Virus record (IMG/VR): IMGVR_UViG_3300017742_000035
Span: 1 to 38,732 of that record
Strand: one strand, 5' to 3'
Length of the DNA: 38,732 nt
Source of the DNA: a virus
A model generated the notes under the pieces. It worked only from the letters and a program-made list of their open reading frames with translations, was not told the DNA's origin and searched no databases. Within the stretch, counting starts at the first letter, position 1. Each line of letters starts with the position of its first letter. This document shows positions 15,680 through 24,309 of the stretch, in pieces. The translations under genes were made by a program, and so were the position numbers.

Positions 15680-17622
15680 TGGAAAAAGAATATACAGTTA
15701 TAGTTCATAACAGAGAAGACTTGCCAACAATTGAAGCAGAGATTACTGCTAGTTCTGGTGCAGGTCCTATTCCTAATCGAACAGTTGATGTTGCTAATCC
15801 AAGACTTGGATCAAAAGTTCAAACACATTTTATGCTTACTGACGAAGAAGCAGTTGCATTAGAAGCAGACGACAGAATACGTGCAGTTGAAATACCACCA
15901 GATCAAAGAGATGATATAGAACTAGTACTCAATGCATATCAAGATGCTAATTTTTATAGAGGTTCGCAAAGTTTAAACAATGAAGTTAACTGGGCACTAC
16001 CAAGATGTATACAAGATTTAAACTCTTTTGGAAACACACAAGACTGGAACTTTGTAAAAAACGTAGCACCTAATACAGGATTTTTTGAATACGGATTAGA
16101 TGGACTAGGTGTTGATGTTGTTACACAAGATAGTGGACTACAAGTTGATCATCCTGAATTTATCCAAGACGGTGTATCAAGAGTTGAACAAATAGATTGG
16201 TATGCGGCAAGTGGATTACCAGGAACACAAAGTGTAAATCATTATAGAGATTATGATGGCCACGGTACTCACTGTGCAGGTATTGCATGTGGCAAAACAT
16301 ATGGTTGGGCTAAACGTGCTAAAGTATATTCACAGAAGCTAGGTGGATTAGAAGGCGCCGGCGATGACGGTGGCATTCCAATTACTGATGCATTTGATAC
16401 TATTAGATTATGGCATAATCAAAAAGGTGATACTGCAACAGGATACAAAAGGCCTACAGTTGTTAACATGAGTTGGGGATATCAAGGTACTGCTTCCGGT
16501 AATCCAGTAAGTGGAGTTTACAGAGGATCAGCATGGAACTTTGGCGATGCTGGCTACACTACAGATAACGAAGTATGGGCCACTAGCGGAGTTGTTCCTC
16601 CATTAGGACAGTTTAGAAGATTTACAAGCCAAGTAGCATCAGTTGATGCAGAAATAGAAGATATGGTTAGTGATGGAATAGTAGTATGTATTGCTTCAGG
16701 CAACAGTTATTACAAGTCAGACATTGCTACAGGACCAGACTTTGATAATCAAGTAACAATGTCTAATGGGACAAGATTTTATCATCGTCCAGGGTCTCCG
16801 TATGCAGACACAGCATTGTATGTTGGTAATATAGATTCAGCTGTACAATTAGAAGTTGTTGATGGCGTAACAGTATACCACGACAGGCCTGCGGCTTCTA
16901 GTGTGCGAGGTCCAGCTGTTGATATTTGGGCACCAGGTACAAATATTATGAGTACTGCTAGTAATTTTAATAACACATTTAATTATACACAGTATGATTA
17001 TCCAGACAATGACAGTTTTAAAATAATGAGCATTAGTGGAACTAGTATGGCAAGTCCACAAATTGCAGGCATTGCGGCACTCCACTTAGGAAATAAACCG
17101 TGGATGACTCCTGCACAATTAAAAGCAGTATTGCTTGGCGATTCAACTAGTGTAATATCAGATACTGGACTAGCAGATGATTATACTAACAGTACTACAA
17201 GTTTAATGGGCGGAACAAATTCACACACTGTTTGCAGATACGGAAAACAGCCGCTACGTTATGGCGGCGTACCTGATAACACATTAAATGGATTTATTGT
17301 TTCACAGAACGGTATGGCTTACCAGCATTATCATTTAGATGCAAGTACATCGACAGATATTGAAGGCGCAACTATTATTGTTACGTTAACTACAGTAGGC
17401 ATTGATGATGGTACATTAGTACCGTATACAATTACTGGAGTACAAGCCGCAGATATTCAAGGAGCCTCTTTAGTTGGCAATTTTAATATAGTTGGCGGCA
17501 CAGCATCACAAACATTTACGTTTTTACAAGATACAGTAGTAGAAGACGACGAAATTTTTAAACTTACTTTAGACAGTCAGCGAGCGCATGTTGAAGTAAC
17601 AATTGAAGCAAACACAACATAA
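15679..17622 (+). CDS. Subtilisin-like serine protease (S8), virion-associated (copy 1)
   Basis: A 647-residue protein. Residues 1-75 look like an inhibitor I9-type propeptide (short beta strands, then MLTDEEAVALE). The S8 catalytic residues are all present: Asp151 in VVTQDSGLQVDHPEF, His195 in DYDGHGTHCAGIACG, the oxyanion Asn342 in ASGNS, and Ser456 in SGTSMASPQIAG. After about residue 560 there is a strand-rich tail with DDGTLVPYTITG and EDDEIFKLTL, like a Calx-beta domain. There is no signal peptide, so secretion is not expected. It is translationally coupled to a fibre-like gene, so roles in fibre maturation, auto-cleavage or attack on host surface proteins are possible. A second protease-fibre pair is at 31385-34885. 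Confidence 0.93.
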   Translation: MEKEYTVIVHNREDLPTIEAEITASSGAGPIPNRTVDVANPRLGSKVQTHFMLTDEEAVALEADDRIRAVEIPPDQRDDIELVLNAYQDANFYRGSQSLNNEVNWALPRCIQDLNSFGNTQDWNFVKNVAPNTGFFEYGLDGLGVDVVTQDSGLQVDHPEFIQDGVSRVEQIDWYAASGLPGTQSVNHYRDYDGHGTHCAGIACGKTYGWAKRAKVYSQKLGGLEGAGDDGGIPITDAFDTIRLWHNQKGDTATGYKRPTVVNMSWGYQGTASGNPVSGVYRGSAWNFGDAGYTTDNEVWATSGVVPPLGQFRRFTSQVASVDAEIEDMVSDGIVVCIASGNSYYKSDIATGPDFDNQVTMSNGTRFYHRPGSPYADTALYVGNIDSAVQLEVVDGVTVYHDRPAASSVRGPAVDIWAPGTNIMSTASNFNNTFNYTQYDYPDNDSFKIMSISGTSMASPQIAGIAALHLGNKPWMTPAQLKAVLLGDSTSVISDTGLADDYTNSTTSLMGGTNSHTVCRYGKQPLRYGGVPDNTLNGFIVSQNGMAYQHYHLDASTSTDIEGATIIVTLTTVGIDDGTLVPYTITGVQAADIQGASLVGNFNIVGGTASQTFTFLQDTVVEDDEIFKLTLDSQRAHVEVTIEANTT

Positions 17623-17647
17623 GGTAAATATAACAAAGGATTAAACT

Positions 17648-19381
17648 ATGGCAATTAATTATCCAATAAATCCGTCATTAAATGACGAGTTTACACAAGG
17701 CGGCACAACTTGGCGCTGGGACGGGACCGCATGGATAGTAATCAGTAATATATCTGATAGTGCTACTCCTACGTTTTTAAATCTTACAGATACTCCAAGT
17801 TCTTATACAGGAAGTGCTAATAAGTTTCTTGCAGTAAACACAGTAGCAGATGGCCTTTCTTTTGTAAATATGTCTGCAATGAGTTTTGGAAATGTAATTG
17901 TCCAAGGAGAAGGTACTGCATCAGCAGACCAGGCGGCAGATGACTTGATACTAGTTGCTGGCAATGGTATGAATATTACTGTTGATACATTAACAAATAC
18001 ACTAACATTTGATAGTGCAGGCGGTGGATCAGGCGATACTTTTAAAACTATTATAAGTGATGATGGATCAGTAGAAGCATCTGGTGAAAGCCAACTAAAC
18101 TTATTAGGTGGTGCAAATATCTCAACTAACATTGCTAGTGGTACAAGTAACGTTCAAATTAATATGGACGCTTTTAGTATTAACTTTTTATCAGATGTTG
18201 ATACTACTTCTAGTAGTCCTTCTACAGGCAGTGTGTTAAAATGGGACGGTAATAAATGGGCACCAGGTATTGACGCAACAACAGGTGGCGCAGGCACAGA
18301 CGCAGACACATTAGATGGATTTGATGGATCATACTATTTAGATTATACAAACTTTAACAACACACCAAGCACACTTACACTAGCAAGTTTAAGTATTGGC
18401 ATTGAACTTAGTGCTGACGGTGATGGTTCAATAACATACGATAATACATCTGGTGTGTTTAGATATACTCCACCAGATCTAAGTTCATATCTTACTAGTG
18501 TTGCATTTAGTGATTTAACAGCAACACCAAGTTCATTGTCAGGTTACGGAATCACTGATTCACCTACAGCAATAACAGACTTAGGAATTACTGACGGTAC
18601 TAATGGACAAGTACTAACAACTGACGGCAGTGGAAACTTTAGTTTTACTACAGTAACTGGTGGCGGTGGCGGCGGCGGCATTACCAGTCTTATTGAAGAT
18701 ACATCTCCGCAACTTGGCGGAAACTTAGATACTAACGGTAATTCAATTAATAATGCTAGTGGCAACTTAGTATTACAATCTTCAGGAACAACTGCAATTA
18801 ATCAGGCTAACATTTCAACTCTACAAGTAGGAACAACTAGCACGTATACCTTTCCAAACACTGATGGTAATAACGGTCAAGTACTTACTACTAATGGTTC
18901 AGGAACATTACAATTTAGTACAATATCGTCAGGTATTTCTAACTTTAGTCAATTAGGTGAAGTAGTAACAGCATCCAACTCATCAGGATTTAACTTTGCT
19001 CAAATATACATGCCAGCAATAACTATGTTTAAAGTTGATAACGATGCGGCAAGTGCATATCTGTTTGCTCCACACTACAGTGGCAATAATCCAACAATTT
19101 TTCTTATAAGTGGACACACATATGCGTTTGATTTAGACGATATCGGCGGCCATCCTTTTGAAATACAAGATAGTACCGGTAGTGCATACAACACAGGATT
19201 AACACATGTTACTAGTGCAGGTGCAGTAACAACTGGATCTAATGCACAAAATCAATCAAGTGGTGTTTTATACTGGACAGTACCTGAAGCAGTAAATAGT
19301 CCACCTAATTATAGATATCAGTGTACATCACACTCGGCAATGGTTGGTGCTATTACTATTAAAGATCTATCTAGTCTCTAA
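17648..19381 (+). CDS. Fibre-like virion protein with C-terminal cupredoxin-like domain
   Basis: A 577-residue structural protein preceded by AAAGGA. It opens with a short module GTTWRWDGTAWIVIS. The middle is low in complexity and holds LGITDGTNGQVLTTDGSGNF, a poly-Gly stretch, and ITSLIEDTSPQLGGNLDTNG, a pattern common in phage fibre proteins. The last 95 residues form a cupredoxin-like domain: FLISGHTYAFDLDDIGGHPF with His502, then YRYQCTSHSAMVG with Cys559, His562 and Met565, a type 1 copper ligand set. Its 3' end overlaps the end of a convergent gene by 11 nt. The role is probably receptor binding or decoration, by analogy with other phages. Confidence 0.75.
   Translation: MAINYPINPSLNDEFTQGGTTWRWDGTAWIVISNISDSATPTFLNLTDTPSSYTGSANKFLAVNTVADGLSFVNMSAMSFGNVIVQGEGTASADQAADDLILVAGNGMNITVDTLTNTLTFDSAGGGSGDTFKTIISDDGSVEASGESQLNLLGGANISTNIASGTSNVQINMDAFSINFLSDVDTTSSSPSTGSVLKWDGNKWAPGIDATTGGAGTDADTLDGFDGSYYLDYTNFNNTPSTLTLASLSIGIELSADGDGSITYDNTSGVFRYTPPDLSSYLTSVAFSDLTATPSSLSGYGITDSPTAITDLGITDGTNGQVLTTDGSGNFSFTTVTGGGGGGGITSLIEDTSPQLGGNLDTNGNSINNASGNLVLQSSGTTAINQANISTLQVGTTSTYTFPNTDGNNGQVLTTNGSGTLQFSTISSGISNFSQLGEVVTASNSSGFNFAQIYMPAITMFKVDNDAASAYLFAPHYSGNNPTIFLISGHTYAFDLDDIGGHPFEIQDSTGSAYNTGLTHVTSAGAVTTGSNAQNQSSGVLYWTVPEAVNSPPNYRYQCTSHSAMVGAITIKDLSSL
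18575..18648 (+). repeat. Fibre repeat coding for LGITDGT-x-QVLTTDG-x-GNF, copy 2
   Basis: Second copy of the motif, in the cupredoxin-tailed fibre protein. It is followed by a poly-Gly linker and the segment with ITSLIEDTSPQLGGNLD. Confidence 0.8.
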
Positions 19382-19625
19382 GTAGAGTTTTTAACTTCCA
19401 GCGAATATTAGCAGTAGTTGCAATATTTTCATGAACTGATTTTGGATTGGCTTTTGATGTCATATTAGGACTATGTGCATCATTAATAAGTTTAATTTGT
19501 TTTTCAAGATTAAAAAGTAGTTCGTCAACTTCTTTACGTGTTGCAGGTATCTTTATCTTAGAGGCTTTAGTTTTAAAGTCTGTCATTTCTTTTTGATACA
19601 ATTCTATTTTTTTAATATCAAACAT
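19371..19625 (-). CDS. Small coiled-coil protein of unknown function
   Basis: An 84-residue protein. The ATG at 19625 sits inside the last codons of the upstream cupin gene (8-nt overlap, ATGTTTGA); the frame can be extended four codons to 19637. It is mostly charged helix, with KKIELYQKEMTDFKTKASK and KEVDELLFNLEKQIKLIND suggesting two helices able to pair. I recognise no family. It is the last gene of the minus-strand neck-gene block and ends against the convergent fibre gene. Confidence 0.65.
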   Translation of the reverse strand: MFDIKKIELYQKEMTDFKTKASKIKIPATRKEVDELLFNLEKQIKLINDAHSPNMTSKANPKSVHENIATTANIRWKLKTLLRD

Positions 19626-19992
19626 TAGAATTACCAATATTCTCGGCAGGAATAACTATAAAATTATCATCTGGTCGTTCACCATTACTTGTTTGTGTAA
19701 TACTAGCACCAGCACTAAGACTTTCAATACTAACAGGCATCATTGGTGGGACATGAAATACATTTCCTTCTCCACACTCTTTTTCATATAGCTTGCCATC
19801 TGATGTATCAATCCAGCGAATACGAAACATTCCGTTATTTACAAATAAACTTTTTTCAGTTTCTTTTTGAAACTGTAAAGGAGTCTTTACTGATGGATTT
19901 TCAAATGCTAAAATTTTAGAACAGTAATCTTTTGTTAAAGCCCAGACAATTTCATATCCATAATTAGTTTGTTTAACATTATCTTTTGCCAT
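19618..19992 (-). CDS. Cupin-fold protein, sugar-phosphate-isomerase-like
   Basis: A 124-residue, strand-rich protein with a start supported by AGGA seven bases upstream. YGYEIVWALTKDYCSKILAF, TPLQFQKETEKSLFV and GEGNVFHVPPMMPVSIES follow the small cupin layout of phosphomannose isomerase-like proteins that marine T4-like phages carry. The metal-binding His residues of active members (the Gln-x-His-x(n)-Glu pattern) are replaced: the segment reads QFQKETE, with only one His later. An active isomerase is therefore doubtful, and a structural or binding role is possible. It is followed by a small gene with 8-nt overlap and preceded by the Nudix gene, 8 nt away. Confidence 0.6.
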   Translation of the reverse strand: MAKDNVKQTNYGYEIVWALTKDYCSKILAFENPSVKTPLQFQKETEKSLFVNNGMFRIRWIDTSDGKLYEKECGEGNVFHVPPMMPVSIESLSAGASITQTSNGERPDDNFIVIPAENIGNSNV

Positions 19993-20000
19993 ATTTTTTC

Positions 20001-20432
20001 CTATTTAATCAGATCTATTACTTGAAATACTGTTTTCAGTTTAGTAATATTACTTCTTTTGTTTAATGTATTTTGTAATCCATTGTGTAGCGGACGAGGC
20101 CATTTTGTAAAGCTACACCATGCATATCCATCGTGTTCTTTGTTTAATGTAGGAATAAATTCTTCGCTAATAACACACAAATATGTATGAAAATGGAAGT
20201 ATTCATCATTACTTACAAAAGTTTCTAACGGAATGGTTTTCTTTATATCAACGTCACCAATCTCTTCAGATATTTCTCTGCGAAGTCCTTCCCATGGAGT
20301 CTCGATACCTTCATTAGTGCCTCCAACTAATCCCCAAACATTATTACGCTTGTTATTAGCACGATGCAAAAATAAAAATCTTTTGGTGTTTAGTGCGTAA
20401 AATAGGGCACCACTACAAACAATCTCTTTCAT
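20001..20432 (-). CDS. Nudix hydrolase
   Basis: A 143-residue protein with an almost complete Nudix box, GGTNEGIETPWEGLRREISE through EEIG at residues 37-59: Gly38, Glu44, Arg52, Glu53, Glu56, Glu57 and Gly59 fit GX5EX7REUXEEXGU. Nudix enzymes cleave nucleoside diphosphates linked to another group, such as oxidised nucleotides, sugar nucleotides or capped RNA; the substrate cannot be told here. The fold begins at CSGALFYALNTKRFLFLHR, so I favour the ATG at 20432. An in-frame ATG at 20489 would add 19 residues within the end of gp15; neither has a strong ribosome binding site. Small Nudix genes are frequent in T4-like phages. Confidence 0.85.
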   Translation of the reverse strand: MKEIVCSGALFYALNTKRFLFLHRANNKRNNVWGLVGGTNEGIETPWEGLRREISEEIGDVDIKKTIPLETFVSNDEYFHFHTYLCVISEEFIPTLNKEHDGYAWCSFTKWPRPLHNGLQNTLNKRSNITKLKTVFQVIDLIK

Positions 20433-20445
20433 ACTAGTAATTATT

Positions 20446-22074
20446 CTAGTAATTGATTCTCCAGGTGCCGTCTGGATATTCACCTTCATAGCTCATTATC
20501 CATTCAGTGCCTGTCCACTTGTATTGTATACCTGTGTTAAGATTGGTAGTGTACGTATCTGCAGAAGCAGTTGCGGCATCAAACACTTTGACCCATCTAT
20601 TGCCGTCCCATTCTACAATATCGTTTGCACTTGCTGAAAAGTCTGTACCATCTGCATTTTTCCATGCATCAGGTCCGTCTACGTCTAAGTATAGTTCATA
20701 CTCAACTACATCACCTATATCTAACATACTATTAAATTTAATAATATAAGTGTCAGTTGACGACACTGATGAGTCGCCGTCCATAGCTGATGCTGATACT
20801 TCGGTACCGTTTACAAATACCTTTAATCTAGTTACGTCATAGAATAAATGCTTAGTATCATAAGTTAAAATTTTAGTAGTTGTTGTGAACCTGCCTCTTT
20901 GAACATGTCCTATATTACCTAGTAATAATACTCTAGGATTGTTACTTAGACCAAAATCTATTGGATTTTTCTTAGCAGGGTCAATAATATAGTCAATTGA
21001 TGTTCTACCTTCAATATACGTATCGTCAGGTAGTGTGTCTGCATCAATGTTTACCATTAACTCTGTTTCGTCAGTTGTGTTTATTGCAACAGTACCAATA
21101 ATTTCAAATCCGTTTGATCGCTGTAAACGCAATTCAGTAATGCCAGATTCAAATTCAAACGGTAAAGAGTTTAAATAACCAGTCCAAGTTTCGCTTCCAA
21201 CGACAGCGTTCTTGCCAATTAGTCTTGCAACATTATTCATAAACAATAAGTCGTAATTGTTATGACTAGTTGTGATTAGCGTGGTTTCTGTTGTAAGTGC
21301 TTCACGCTTGCCTGTTAGTTTATTAGTTTTTGTTTCATCAACAATGTGTGCTTCTTTAACTAGACTTTGTGCATATGCAGTGTCATCTATGTTAATTTCT
21401 AAACCATCATCGGCAAACATTGCTGTAATAATATTTGTAATAACTCCTAGCTTTTTAACCTTTGCAGGTGGGCTAATATAGATTGGCATTTCAAAAGTAA
21501 GTGTTGCAATATCAATTTCAGTTTCTGTTCCTGTGGGTATTGATCTCGAACTAAAGTTGATATCAGTCATATTAATAACACTCAAACTAGTCCAATCAAT
21601 ATAGTTGTCTGTACTTTGTATTTCTAAACTAGGATTAAACAACATTAGTATTTGTTCTAGTAATTGTAATTTTTGATCAGTATTAGTAGTCCATACATCA
21701 ACATTAACTGTAAGTGTATAAGGAGTAGGCATTAGTCTTTCAACGGTATAATTCTTGCCTTCAGCCTTTAAATACTCATCACCGTTGTTATCATAAGCTC
21801 TTTCTCGAATATTAAGTTTGTTAATGTAACTTGAATCAGCAAGTCTATTTGTATCCATTGCTAGACCAGTTATGTATACTGCCATCCTTGGAGCACTAGG
21901 TATTTTGTTTTCACTATTATCACGTATAATACTACCAACTTGTCTAGTCAAATCACCATACATTACTGGAATCTTTACAAGATTGTCTTTACCATCCTTG
22001 TATCCAAATTCGCTGAGTAAACGAATTACTTGCGTAATATATCGTCTAATTTGTTTGTCATAAAAGTGTTGCAT
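20446..22074 (-). CDS. 15: Tail sheath stabilizer/completion protein gp15-like
   Basis: A 542-residue protein whose N-terminal half matches T4 gp15: HFYDKQIRRYITQVIRLL, KIPVMYGDLTRQ, MPTPYTLTVNVDVWTTNTDQ, then LQLLEQILMLFNPSLEIQ and TFEMPIYISPP correspond to FYN-x(3)-RRY, RVPITYA, NPSPIKMIYELSIFT and QIVEQILPYFQP in T4. In T4, gp15 caps the tail after sheath assembly and binds the neck. It is twice the length of T4 gp15 (272). The extra C-terminal part has a beta-sandwich with VFVNGTEVSASAMDGD and ends in repeated tryptophan modules (VEWDGNRWVKV, YKWTGTEWIMSY, PDGTWRINY). The ATG overlaps the gp14 stop by one base (TAATG). Confidence 0.85.
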   Translation of the reverse strand: MQHFYDKQIRRYITQVIRLLSEFGYKDGKDNLVKIPVMYGDLTRQVGSIIRDNSENKIPSAPRMAVYITGLAMDTNRLADSSYINKLNIRERAYDNNGDEYLKAEGKNYTVERLMPTPYTLTVNVDVWTTNTDQKLQLLEQILMLFNPSLEIQSTDNYIDWTSLSVINMTDINFSSRSIPTGTETEIDIATLTFEMPIYISPPAKVKKLGVITNIITAMFADDGLEINIDDTAYAQSLVKEAHIVDETKTNKLTGKREALTTETTLITTSHNNYDLLFMNNVARLIGKNAVVGSETWTGYLNSLPFEFESGITELRLQRSNGFEIIGTVAINTTDETELMVNIDADTLPDDTYIEGRTSIDYIIDPAKKNPIDFGLSNNPRVLLLGNIGHVQRGRFTTTTKILTYDTKHLFYDVTRLKVFVNGTEVSASAMDGDSSVSSTDTYIIKFNSMLDIGDVVEYELYLDVDGPDAWKNADGTDFSASANDIVEWDGNRWVKVFDAATASADTYTTNLNTGIQYKWTGTEWIMSYEGEYPDGTWRINY

Positions 22075-23171
22075 TAATTATCTGCCTTAGGTTTAAGTAC
22101 TTGTGAAAGACCTTGCTTCTCGTTAAATGTTTCACCGGCAACTGTTGTTGTATTACTATTATTAACAAATGTACCTTTTTGGTTATTAGCAGTGTCTGCT
22201 CCGTAAAGGTCAGCACGTTTAACATCTTGTACTTTATTCCATCTATTAGCTTTATATTTAAATAGTCTATTAGGCATAAAGTCTGTCCTCATAAAGTAAT
22301 CACCGTCTTGTGGATTTGACGGAAATGCTATGCCATGTCCAAATGGTTCACCGTTAGGAGCAATATTTCCACCAATAATGTACCCTTTGTAACCTGGTCT
22401 GTCTGGCGGTGCCATTTCTTTTAAATTATCAGTACCTTCAGTCTCAGTAAGTTCTGTTTCACCACTTTCATTAGTTTGTAGTGTATAAAAATGACTAGTG
22501 TCATATCCACTTTGTTGTACTTCTGCTACAGCTTCATCCTTTACAGCCTTTGAAATTTGCATTTCTTTTTCGTATGTAGACAGTAAATCACGTAATGTAT
22601 CGTCACTACCTTCTTCTGCTGGCAAGTCAAGTATATCTTTGTATTCTTGACCATCGTAAATTTGTTTTAGTTTTAATCTGTATAAATGCGGATACCAAGT
22701 TTGACTAAAGCCTTCTGCCGCTCTATTAATATCTTCAATAACATAGAAGCGTTTAAGTGCAATACTTGCATCATTCTCTGCATATTCGTCTATCAAATGC
22801 GGAAGTTCAATAACATCTCCGGGCATTAATTTTCTACCAATTGTTTCTACACTACTTCTAATATGTACTGTCATAAACAATGTATCATTGGATAGGAACA
22901 ATCCAAACTGACTTAGATCAAAATCAATATCTTGTACATTGTATATTGCTCTAATTTTGTATATGTCTGGTTCGTATTTTCTATCACGATTTTCTAAGAA
23001 AACCATATCTTGTATTTGTGTATGATCTTTTACTGTTTTTCCGTCATCTGTACCTGTATATTTGTATACATGTAGGTCTGTTCCACCAACAGTGAACATT
23101 TCTAGAATCTGTTTGTCTAAAAATTCGAAGTCATTACCACGTTCGGGTTTATATAAGCTAAGTCTCGGCAT
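22074..23171 (-). CDS. 14: Neck protein gp14-like
   Basis: A 365-residue protein that matches the marine T4-like gp14 pattern: MPRLSLYKPERGNDFEFLDK, FTVGGTDLHVYKY, VFLENRDRKYEPDIYKIRAI, FDLSQFGLFLSNDTLFMTVH, and GDVIELPHLIDEY followed by FYVIEDINRAAEG. GDVIELP with the following strand resembles GDLIYFPMDNSLFEI of T4 gp14 (256 residues). In T4, gp13 and gp14 form the neck that joins head to tail. The C-terminal third adds a low-complexity linker and a module DGDYFMRTDFMPNRLFKY followed by KANRW, like modules in gp15, gp18 and fibres. Unlike T4, gp14 and gp15 lie opposite to gp13. The start codon is five bases after a late-promoter motif. Confidence 0.82.
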   Translation of the reverse strand: MPRLSLYKPERGNDFEFLDKQILEMFTVGGTDLHVYKYTGTDDGKTVKDHTQIQDMVFLENRDRKYEPDIYKIRAIYNVQDIDFDLSQFGLFLSNDTLFMTVHIRSSVETIGRKLMPGDVIELPHLIDEYAENDASIALKRFYVIEDINRAAEGFSQTWYPHLYRLKLKQIYDGQEYKDILDLPAEEGSDDTLRDLLSTYEKEMQISKAVKDEAVAEVQQSGYDTSHFYTLQTNESGETELTETEGTDNLKEMAPPDRPGYKGYIIGGNIAPNGEPFGHGIAFPSNPQDGDYFMRTDFMPNRLFKYKANRWNKVQDVKRADLYGADTANNQKGTFVNNSNTTTVAGETFNEKQGLSQVLKPKADN

Positions 23172-23176
23172 ATGTA

Positions 23177-23183
23177 TATTTAT
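23177..23183 (-). promoter_or_regulatory. T4-like late promoter ATAAATA for gp14 (minus strand)
   Basis: Read on the minus strand, GATAAATA is followed by TACAT and the ATG at 23171, with no room for a ribosome binding site. By T4 late-promoter geometry the transcript would start at about the A of the ATG. It is one arm of a perfect palindrome with the gp13 promoter. Confidence 0.65.
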
Positions 23184-23190
23184 CGTAACG

Positions 23191-23197
23191 ATAAATA
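23191..23197 (+). promoter_or_regulatory. T4-like late promoter ATAAATA for gp13
   Basis: GATAAATAC lies 21 bases before the gp13 ATG at 23219, with CGGAGA as the ribosome binding site between. Unlike the minus-strand promoter sharing the palindrome, this one leaves a normal leader. Confidence 0.7.
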
Positions 23198-23218
23198 CTA
23201 TGACGGAGAAATAATTAT

Positions 23219-23977
23219 ATGTCTAACTTAGCAACACAAAAACAAGAAATATATGACTATGTACACGCAATGCTTGGCGGAGGTATGATTGATGTCGAGC
23301 TTGATCCTGTACATTACGAAACAGCATTAACAAAAGCTCTGACTAAATTCAGACAGCGTAGCGATAATGGTGTAGAAGAATCATATATGTTTTTGCCTAC
23401 AGTAAAAGATCAGAACGAATACACACTTCCAACTGAAGTAATGGAAGTACGTAAGTTATTTCGTAGAAGTATTGGCTCACGTACTGGCGGCGGAGACGGC
23501 GGAACACTATTTGAACCATTCAACATGGCATACACAAATACGTACTTGTTATCAAGTTCTAACATGGGCGGACTAGCAACATACGATATGTTTAGTCAGT
23601 ACCAAGAATTAGTAGGTAGAATGTTTGGTAGCTTTATTGAATTCAAATGGAATTCATCTAACAAGCGTTTAACATTACTACAACGTCCGAGAGCAGAAGA
23701 AGACCTACTTCTGTATTGCTATAACTATCGTCCAGATAGTGAACTGCTTACAGACTATCTAGCAATCCAATGGATCAAAGACTACACATTAGCCGCATGT
23801 AAGTATATGTTAGGCGAAGCACGTAGCAAGTTTGCAACCATTGCAGGTCCACAAGGTGGCTCAACACTAAATGGTGATTCACTCAAAGCAGAAGCCGCAC
23901 AAGAAATGGAAAAATTAGAATTAGAAGTATCCATGGCTGTTCCAGGCGGTGTAGGTTACGGATTTACAATAGGTTAA
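23219..23977 (+). CDS. 13: Neck protein gp13-like
   Basis: A 252-residue protein with the pattern of marine T4-like gp13: an N-terminal helix with KQEIYDYVHAMLGGGMIDVE, then LTKALTKFRQRSDNGVEESY, EYTLPTEVMEVRKLFRRSIG, and a C-terminal helical part WIKDYTLAACKYMLGEARSK. In T4, gp13 works with gp14 in the neck after head filling. The start has CGGAGA upstream and a late promoter. It stands alone on the plus strand while its usual partners gp14 and gp15 face the other way. About 67 nt without a gene follow; they contain a run of five C and a weak GTTA/TAAC stem at 23991-24002, which I would not call a terminator. Confidence 0.85.
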   Translation: MSNLATQKQEIYDYVHAMLGGGMIDVELDPVHYETALTKALTKFRQRSDNGVEESYMFLPTVKDQNEYTLPTEVMEVRKLFRRSIGSRTGGGDGGTLFEPFNMAYTNTYLLSSSNMGGLATYDMFSQYQELVGRMFGSFIEFKWNSSNKRLTLLQRPRAEEDLLLYCYNYRPDSELLTDYLAIQWIKDYTLAACKYMLGEARSKFATIAGPQGGSTLNGDSLKAEAAQEMEKLELEVSMAVPGGVGYGFTIG

Positions 23978-24044
23978 AAACCCCCGAAGTTAACGCTAAC
24001 GATTTTAGTTCCTTGTAAATACAATATAACAAGGAGGTCCCATC

Positions 24045-24290
24045 ATGTGCAGTCCATTTGTACGTAAAGAAGCCAACCGACTCAACTGGTTAATCAAAGG
24101 TAAACTTATTGATAGATCCTGGAGCGATGAATCAGTTGAAAAAACTTACGATTCATATTTCAAAAGACTTTGGGGTAATAACGAGAGAATGGAATACGGT
24201 GCTGTAGGTTTTGAAGCCGCATACAAGGCCCGTGAAGCTGAAATATTATCTGAAGAATTAGAAACAGTTGCCAATTTAGGGTATGATTAG
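24045..24290 (+). CDS. Small hypothetical protein
   Basis: An 81-residue protein with a strong ribosome binding site (AAGGAGG, nine bases upstream) and a TGTAAATAC late-type motif at 24015-24023. The sequence is charged and largely helical (SDESVEKTYDSYFKRLWG; KAREAEILSEELETVANLG), with no membrane segment and no recognised motif. The strong translation signals argue that it is a real gene. Function unknown. Confidence 0.7.
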   Translation: MCSPFVRKEANRLNWLIKGKLIDRSWSDESVEKTYDSYFKRLWGNNERMEYGAVGFEAAYKAREAEILSEELETVANLGYD

Positions 24291-24301
24291 AATAATACTC
24301 C

Positions 24302-24309
24302 AATAAATA
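24302..24309 (+). promoter_or_regulatory. Late-promoter-like AATAAATA
   Basis: AATAAATA followed by T, 25 bases before the small gene at 24335, which also has AAAGGA in the leader. It lies just after the preceding small gene, so it can serve the 50-residue gene on its own. Confidence 0.5.

Larger units (their letters stand above)
23177..23197. repeat. Perfect 21-bp inverted repeat made of two divergent late promoters
   Basis: The arms TATTTATCGT and ACGATAAATA are exact reverse complements around a single A at 23187. Each arm contains a late -10 element, so gp13 (plus) and gp14 (minus) are served by back-to-back promoters. Confidence 0.85.

Noticed and set aside
17803-18132. Pro/Ser-rich minus-strand reading frame inside a fibre gene
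   Set aside because: Such frames occur opposite all the repeat-rich fibre and sheath genes here because of their Gly/Thr/Ser codons; the composition is typical of antisense shadows.
23978-24044. Possible terminator after gp13 (CCCCC and a GTTA/TAAC stem)
   Set aside because: The stem is only four or five base pairs and no clean T-run follows, unlike the strong hairpin after gp19.
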